DNA from: a virus
Length of the DNA: 28,081 nucleotides
Direction: 5' to 3' (one strand)
Virus record (IMG/VR): IMGVR_UViG_3300022198_000924
Location: 1 to 28,081 of that record
A model generated the notes under the pieces. That model did not search any database and was not told the origin of the DNA. It saw only the letters and a program-made list of their open reading frames with translations. Positions 24,501 through 28,081 of this stretch are shown in pieces (position 1 is the stretch's first letter; every line of letters starts with the position of its first letter). The translations under genes were made by a program, and so were the position numbers.

Positions 24501-25888
24501 TCGCCGCAATTACAATCAGGAGCAGGATCATTTAGAATCGACTCCAGGTAATCGTCAACCTCTGACTCATCCAATGCAGCATATGCACTAGTCTTGTCTT
24601 GGGTATCACCCATCACCTGAAGCGAATAATAAAGGGAGGTCTGCGGGGATTGCAGCCACTCTTCGATAAACGCTTCATCATAGGTGATCACATCAGACCA
24701 ACTATTGAAGCTATAACCGTGAAGAAGTCCCGTTGAGTCAAGCATCCGCATGATGCCATCAGCGACTCGTTTGTAAGATTCCCAGCCAACTTCCGACGCG
24801 ATTTCAACATTACCGTAGTCGTAGCTCTGGACACCAAAGGTTCCGCTGTCACGGTCAACCTGGCGGGCAATGGGAGGAGCGATCTCAGGGGTAGTAGTGT
24901 ACCCATCAAGATCCTTATAGCGATAGCTACAGGAGGCTGTAGGAGCGATGGCAAAGGCACGATCCATACGATTGTACTTAGCTACCTCTGCAGCTGCCTT
25001 AACGCCGATCTGGAGTTCCTTGGCGAGCACGTACCCAGGGGTCTCGGGGTAGGGGCGACCACTGTTAAGTGCTTCAAGTGCCAACCCGAAGCTTTCGTAA
25101 GTTACTCCGTAGCGTCGGAGAAGGTTGGCAAGTCCCAACATTCCGAGACCGACTTGGCGATCAGTCTCTGAAGGGAGGTACTCTCCGCTTTCTCCAACAT
25201 TTGTTTTGCCGTGTAGCTTACACAGTTCGGACATTCCTTTGACAAATGCACCTTGAATGTCATCGAATTCACATCCGCCGAGGTTGACATGTTGAAGTAG
25301 ACAGGTCCCTCGTGAGGGGAGGTATACCTCCAAGCAAACGTTACCCCGGATTCGATTTCCATTTCGATCGACTTTAGTTTTGTTGAGCCAAACGTCACCA
25401 CGTTTGATGGCAAGAATCAACGCTTCCTTGACGTCTTTGGTGGCAAGATTCCACCAGTAATCGTTAATGTTAACACAACGCTTTACCCAAGGAAGTTCAG
25501 CTCGGCTAACAGTAATGAAGTCAAGAACGTCAGGGTGGCTGAGATCCAAGTGACATACTACTGCTCCGTTCTTGTAGACGCCACCGCGACGGAGAATTTC
25601 ATTAAGTGTGGAGTAGATCTTAGCAAACGACACAGGACCAGACGCTACAAGTCCTTTACCATTTTCAGATCCTTTGGGTCGCAGTTTGCTAAGGTGGACA
25701 GCAACTCCTGCACCGTAGCGTAGTGCATGGCTGACGAAACGCCACGAGGCTTCGATTCCATTTTCTCCTTCCATTGTGTCTTCCACAACGAAGACGGTAC
25801 AGGATACAGGCAGCCTAGAGGTTGGATCATCAATCCAGGATTGTACACGCCCAGTGCGGGCAATTAGTTCTTTGGCGGGGGCAGACAT
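24497..25888 (-). CDS. nrdA: Ribonucleotide reductase class I alpha (R1) subunit, without ATP cone
   Basis: The 463-aa protein keeps the catalytic core: Cys30 (PVSCTVF, equivalent of C225), Asn183-Cys185-Glu187 in NVCLEV (thiyl radical site), Cys196 (TCLLQHVNLGG, equivalent of C462), PTASCSYR loop, the tyrosine pair Tyr420-Tyr421 (TSLYYS) that relays the radical from beta, and a C-terminal CNC (459-461) for reduction. It reduces ribonucleoside di- or triphosphates to deoxy forms. The whole N-terminal ATP-cone domain of E. coli NrdA (761 aa) is missing, so overall activity should not be shut off by dATP. It starts 2 bases after the MazG stop, and the next gene is its beta partner. The Tyr pair and the adjacent beta gene show class I rather than class II. 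Confidence 0.92.
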   Translation of the reverse strand: MSAPAKELIARTGRVQSWIDDPTSRLPVSCTVFVVEDTMEGENGIEASWRFVSHALRYGAGVAVHLSKLRPKGSENGKGLVASGPVSFAKIYSTLNEILRRGGVYKNGAVVCHLDLSHPDVLDFITVSRAELPWVKRCVNINDYWWNLATKDVKEALILAIKRGDVWLNKTKVDRNGNRIRGNVCLEVYLPSRGTCLLQHVNLGGCEFDDIQGAFVKGMSELCKLHGKTNVGESGEYLPSETDRQVGLGMLGLANLLRRYGVTYESFGLALEALNSGRPYPETPGYVLAKELQIGVKAAAEVAKYNRMDRAFAIAPTASCSYRYKDLDGYTTTPEIAPPIARQVDRDSGTFGVQSYDYGNVEIASEVGWESYKRVADGIMRMLDSTGLLHGYSFNSWSDVITYDEAFIEEWLQSPQTSLYYSLQVMGDTQDKTSAYAALDESEVDDYLESILNDPAPDCNCGE

Positions 25889-25890
25889 TA

Positions 25891-26271
25891 TTAAACGAGA
25901 TCAGTAAGGTTAGGAGGTTGATAATTTGGTCCTTTCAGAACCTTCCCATCTTCTCGGTAGATAGGTTTACCGTTGTCGTCCAGTTTGGACAAGTTACTTT
26001 GGTGGACACGATCAAGAGCTTCATCAAGATCCCACCCAAGGTTAGCTGCATACTGGTAACACACATAGACCAGATCAGCTAGTTCCTTCAGGCACTCAGA
26101 GGCGTTGACAGTGAGTCCCATGATCAGCTGGTTTTCAGCATCAAGGAACTCTTTGAACTCTTCAACGATCAAACGCCTCTGCAAAGTCCGTGAAGCCGGC
26201 GTAGTACTGTTCCTCACCTGGAAACTTTTCCGGAACTCTACGGCTTGCTGCTGACGGGTGGAGGATGTCAT
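25891..26271 (-). CDS. MazG-like nucleotide pyrophosphohydrolase
   Basis: The 126-aa protein has the all-alpha NTP pyrophosphohydrolase metal motif: Glu37-Glu38-x-x-Glu41 (VEEFKEF) and Glu63-x-x-Asp66 (KELADLV), followed by YQYAANLGWDLDEALDRVHQ and a C-terminal segment DGKVLKGPNYQPP, as in small MazG/PRA-PH-like phage proteins. It would hydrolyse (d)NTPs or alarmone-type nucleotides and thereby favour nucleotide recycling in the infected cell; the true substrate is unknown. It sits directly before nrdA (2-base gap). Its 5' end overlaps the DUF3310 gene by 110 bases in a different frame; the N-terminal residues there (AVEFRKSFQV) look like the family, so the overlap is probably real. Confidence 0.88.
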   Translation of the reverse strand: MTSSTRQQQAVEFRKSFQVRNSTTPASRTLQRRLIVEEFKEFLDAENQLIMGLTVNASECLKELADLVYVCYQYAANLGWDLDEALDRVHQSNLSKLDDNGKPIYREDGKVLKGPNYQPPNLTDLV

Positions 26272-26464
26272 TTTCTAGTTCGTTTTGAAGGTAGTGGATT
26301 GCTTTACGGAGGTCATCACGACGACTGTCTTTGTAACCAGCTCGGCAGATGTATTTAATTGCATTACCAAGGTGGAAGTTTAGTCCTTGGTCTCGGACGA
26401 AATCCCAAACTTGGATAGAACCTCGTCGATAGTAGTCGGGTCCATGATTGTCGGAGCTGGCCAT
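26162..26464 (-). CDS. DUF3310 family protein (T7 gp1.7-related domain)
   Basis: The 100-aa protein contains the DUF3310 pattern: DYYRRGSIQVWDFVRDQGLN, then FHLGNAIKYICRAGYKD and DDLRKAIHYLQNEL (residues 10-63). T7 gp1.7, a nucleotide kinase, contains a domain of this kind, so a role in nucleotide metabolism is plausible, but kinase activity cannot be read from this short version. The last 36 residues (from about residue 65) are encoded in the overlap with MazG. Its own start lies inside the preceding 95-aa gene (85-base overlap). Together with MazG and the RNR it forms a nucleotide-metabolism group. Confidence 0.85.
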   Translation of the reverse strand: MASSDNHGPDYYRRGSIQVWDFVRDQGLNFHLGNAIKYICRAGYKDSRRDDLRKAIHYLQNELENDILHPSAASRRVPEKFPGEEQYYAGFTDFAEAFDR

Positions 26465-26667
26465 TGTTTTACTAGGTTGGATACGTTGTTACTAAGGACA
26501 AAGCATTGCTTTTGTAGAGCAAGGAAGATCGTGATAATATCATCCACTTGATCTTTAGAAGCTTTTAATGCGTCTTCGATTTGACGCATCTTGAACTGCT
26601 GCTCAAAAGTGAGGTCAACTATTACTGGTGGGGGTCCAGAGTTTGACGCATTGGTTGGTAAAGTCAT
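26380..26667 (-). CDS. Conserved cyanophage-type 95-aa protein, unknown
   Basis: From ATG 26667 the protein reads MTLPTNASNSGPPPVIVDLT, then FEQQFKMRQIEDALKASKDQ, and VDDIITIFLALQKQCFVLSN, ending SKFGISSETKD. The helical FEQ-FK-RQIED and LALQ-QCFVLSN core looks conserved and resembles small proteins of other cyanophages. The same frame is open to 26922, but that upstream part is a shadow of the exonuclease and lacks the composition of this protein. It overlaps the exonuclease 3' end by 53 bases and the DUF3310 5' end by 85 bases. The function is unknown. Confidence 0.75.
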   Translation of the reverse strand: MTLPTNASNSGPPPVIVDLTFEQQFKMRQIEDALKASKDQVDDIITIFLALQKQCFVLSNNVSNLVKQWPAPTIMDPTTIDEVLSKFGISSETKD

Positions 26668-27343
26668 AATCGGAATGCTGAAGGATCTTTGCGAGTCTTG
26701 CATTCTGGAGGGCAGTTGACTCATCAAGATCCTTGGAAGCGAAGGCTTTGAGGACTGCATCCCACGTGTATCCGTTCTCTTCAAAGAAGGAGTACGCACG
26801 TTTGATTCCGAATCCAGGAACCCCGCCATAGCCGTCAGTTTGGTCGCCAGCCAACGTTTGAACGAAGTGCCAACGCTTACCTTCTTCTTCGGTAATGGTG
26901 ACGACACCATCAGATAAATCATAAAGTTCTCCAGGTATCTGTCTCATGTCTTTGTCGGGTGAGCAGATGATATGCCCCTGCTCCTTTGTTGCGTAGATGC
27001 CCATAGCATCATCCGCCTCAAGTGTAGGCATCACAACAACGTGATACTCTTCCTTGAGTTTGTTGATGACCCTTTTGTAGCCGCACGGTTTCTTTCGGTT
27101 ACGATGTCCTTTATACGTTGGGTCAATAGATTTACGAAAGTTGACACTATCAGAAAAGAACAGAATAGAGTCATCAAAACATCCAAGGTCAGTAGCGATC
27201 TTATAGAGTTCTCGCTCAACTGCTCTGTAGGCTTCACTGAAGCGACTGGATACGAAGATGACATCATCACCCCAGTCGATGTCGATTTCAGCTCCCGCAC
27301 AGGCTTTATATACGATGTAGTCTGCGTCAATTAATAGACTCAC
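26615..27343 (-). CDS. 5'-3' exonuclease / flap endonuclease family (T7 gp6-like)
   Basis: The 242-aa protein has the metal-binding residues of the FEN/5'-3' exonuclease family in order: LIDADY (Asp6, Asp8), YKGHRNRKKP (77-86), LEADDAMGIYA (Glu109, Asp111, Asp112), SPDKDM (Asp130, Asp132) and AGDQTDGYGGVPGFGIKRA (165-183, helix-hairpin-helix DNA contact). The C-terminal LWTP is also typical. It degrades duplex DNA from 5' ends and removes RNA primers; in T7, gp6 also helps degrade the host chromosome to feed nucleotide synthesis. The start is GTG, overlapping the preceding TGA as GTGA, and this coupling is the reason for choosing it. It is shorter than T7 gp6 (about 300 aa). Confidence 0.93.
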   Translation of the reverse strand: MSLLIDADYIVYKACAGAEIDIDWGDDVIFVSSRFSEAYRAVERELYKIATDLGCFDDSILFFSDSVNFRKSIDPTYKGHRNRKKPCGYKRVINKLKEEYHVVVMPTLEADDAMGIYATKEQGHIICSPDKDMRQIPGELYDLSDGVVTITEEEGKRWHFVQTLAGDQTDGYGGVPGFGIKRAYSFFEENGYTWDAVLKAFASKDLDESTALQNARLAKILQHSDYDFTNQCVKLWTPTSNS

Positions 27344-27477
27344 TTACCTTGTCCCCGCTTGAGCTTACGCCCATGCGAAGGAAGACTACGAGTGCCATTA
27401 CCTTGACGGGTGTGTTTGTACTTTGCACGGGATTGGAAGTCAACCCGTCCCAGTGCTGTTTTAGATTTTACTGCCAT
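27340..27477 (-). CDS. Small basic conserved phage protein, 45 aa
   Basis: The frame reads MAVKSKTALGRVDFQSRAKY, then KHTRQGNGTRSLPSHGRK and LKRGQGK. The opening KSKTALGRVDF and the end RGQGK look like a very small basic protein I associate with cyanophage replication regions. Function is unknown; about a quarter of residues are Lys or Arg, which suits DNA or RNA binding. It starts 8 bases after the DNA polymerase stop and ends in a four-base GTGA overlap with the exonuclease start. Confidence 0.82.
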   Translation of the reverse strand: MAVKSKTALGRVDFQSRAKYKHTRQGNGTRSLPSHGRKLKRGQGK

Positions 27478-27485
27478 TGGTTTGA

Positions 27486-28081
27486 TTAGTGAACGTCTGC
27501 CCAGGTTTGCCCGATTTTACCTTCTGCTGCAATAGGGACTCGTAAAGAGTAATGTTCTCCTGCAAGTCCTGCACATAGCTCAAGGTGTTGTCTAAGTGTT
27601 TCTGCCTCTTCTGGGATGGTTTCGTATTGTAATTCGTCGTGTACAAATGCTAATTGATGAATGTGATTTGATGGTTTACATTGATTAGCAATGACCATCC
27701 ATCGTTTAGCTACAACACCCGCGCTCCCTTGGAGTAAGTAGTTAAGGGCTTTGTGGCTACCATCAACAGGCAAGCGGCGACCGTCACACAACTGTAGGTA
27801 ACCAGATTCCGCCTTGGACTTAACCGCATTAACCAGCTTCTCAAGTCCTGGAATTGCATCCATGTAAGCCTGACGGATCTCTTTACCCTTGGCCGTGGCA
27901 GCCTTCTCAGAAAGTTGTGGATCATAACTTAGTCCGATCTTTTTATCGCCTGCCCCATAAAGGAAGGCGTAAGTTACCGTCTTTACTAGGCGACGGCTGA
28001 TACCTATCTTATCTGCGTTTTCCTGGTGAATATCACCGTTGAGAAGAACATCTCCGTACCTGCCTCCATCATAGCGAGCAA
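27486..28081 (-). CDS. DNA polymerase, family A, T7-type (C-terminal part)
   Basis: The frame is open for 197 codons from the right edge to its stop, so the N-terminal exonuclease domain and most of the palm are outside the window. Visible are the fingers O-helix, motif B (RRLVKTVTYAFLYGAGDKKI; compare T7 AKTFIYGFLYGAGDEKIG, with the Lys and Tyr equivalent to K522 and Y526) and motif C of the palm (FVHDELQYE, with catalytic Asp and Glu). The Tyr in motif B is that of T7 polymerase. It should replicate the phage genome. It is followed closely by a small basic gene and the exonuclease, an order common in T7-like cyanophages. Confidence 0.95.
   Translation of the reverse strand, partial: ARYDGGRYGDVLLNGDIHQENADKIGISRRLVKTVTYAFLYGAGDKKIGLSYDPQLSEKAATAKGKEIRQAYMDAIPGLEKLVNAVKSKAESGYLQLCDGRRLPVDGSHKALNYLLQGSAGVVAKRWMVIANQCKPSNHIHQLAFVHDELQYETIPEEAETLRQHLELCAGLAGEHYSLRVPIAAEGKIGQTWADVH

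Noticed and set aside
23597-24509. TTG starts upstream of the ATG codons of nrdB (24509), the 71-aa gene (23821) and the 275-aa gene (23603)
   Set aside because: In each case an ATG two or three codons downstream is available, and for nrdB it forms a clean ATGA overlap with the nrdA stop.
24497-25888. Class II (B12-dependent, NrdJ) assignment for the ribonucleotide reductase
   Set aside because: The Tyr-Tyr radical relay near the C-terminus and an adjacent ferritin-like beta gene with metal ligands point to class I.
26668-26922. Upstream extension of the 95-aa gene
   Set aside because: It is an out-of-frame shadow of the exonuclease, whose catalytic motifs fix the coding frame there.

Overview
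The window is a late/middle-region segment of a T7-like podovirus genome infecting marine unicellular cyanobacteria (a cyanopodovirus of the P-SSP7/Syn5 type). Evidence seen directly: every supported gene is on the minus strand; a T7-style series runs from a family-A DNA polymerase through exonuclease, portal, scaffold, capsid, two tail tubular proteins and three large internal virion proteins to the tail fibre; and photosystem II D1 (psbA) and a high-light-inducible protein (hli) sit inside the head-gene block. GC content looks to be in the 40s by eye. Synechococcus or Prochlorococcus is the likely host genus; I cannot choose between them from sequence alone.

Layout in the direction of transcription (high to low coordinate). 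28081-25891, replication and nucleotide metabolism: the C-terminal part of DNA polymerase (cut by the window edge), a 45-aa basic protein, a T7 gp6-like exonuclease, a 95-aa conserved protein, a DUF3310 protein and a MazG-like pyrophosphohydrolase. Several of these genes overlap in different frames by 53 to 110 bases. 25888-23784: a compact class I ribonucleotide reductase made of a short alpha subunit without an ATP cone and a beta subunit with Leu where the radical Tyr is expected. 23815-20539: two small or unknown genes, portal and scaffold. 20525-18252: an accessory block between scaffold and capsid holding hli, two small Lys-rich proteins, an RlpA-like double-psi beta-barrel protein, psbA and a run of tiny reading frames.

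18250-17123 is the major capsid protein. It is followed by a strong intrinsic terminator with a UUCG tetraloop, in the same position as T7 Tphi between genes 10 and 11, and then by a perfect 7-1-7 palindrome in front of tail tubular protein A. 17043-13619 are tail tubular proteins A and B. 13616-5344 are three internal virion proteins; the middle one carries a lytic transglycosylase domain and a degenerate M23-like domain. 5338-1 is a receptor-binding cassette: a T7-type tail fibre with tandem repeats, a Gly-rich adhesin-like protein, a 99-aa protein and a lectin-like structural protein that runs off the left edge.

Working together, the right-hand genes recycle host DNA and make dNTPs for replication, psbA and hli would maintain photosynthetic energy supply during infection, and the rest builds the capsid, tail and ejection machinery. 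The genes are packed tightly, with many TAATG, ATGA, GTGA or TGATG junctions, so most are probably co-transcribed. No rRNA, tRNA, CRISPR array or insertion sequence was seen. The only stretch over 300 bases without a large gene is 18251-18643, which holds the tiny reading frames described below.
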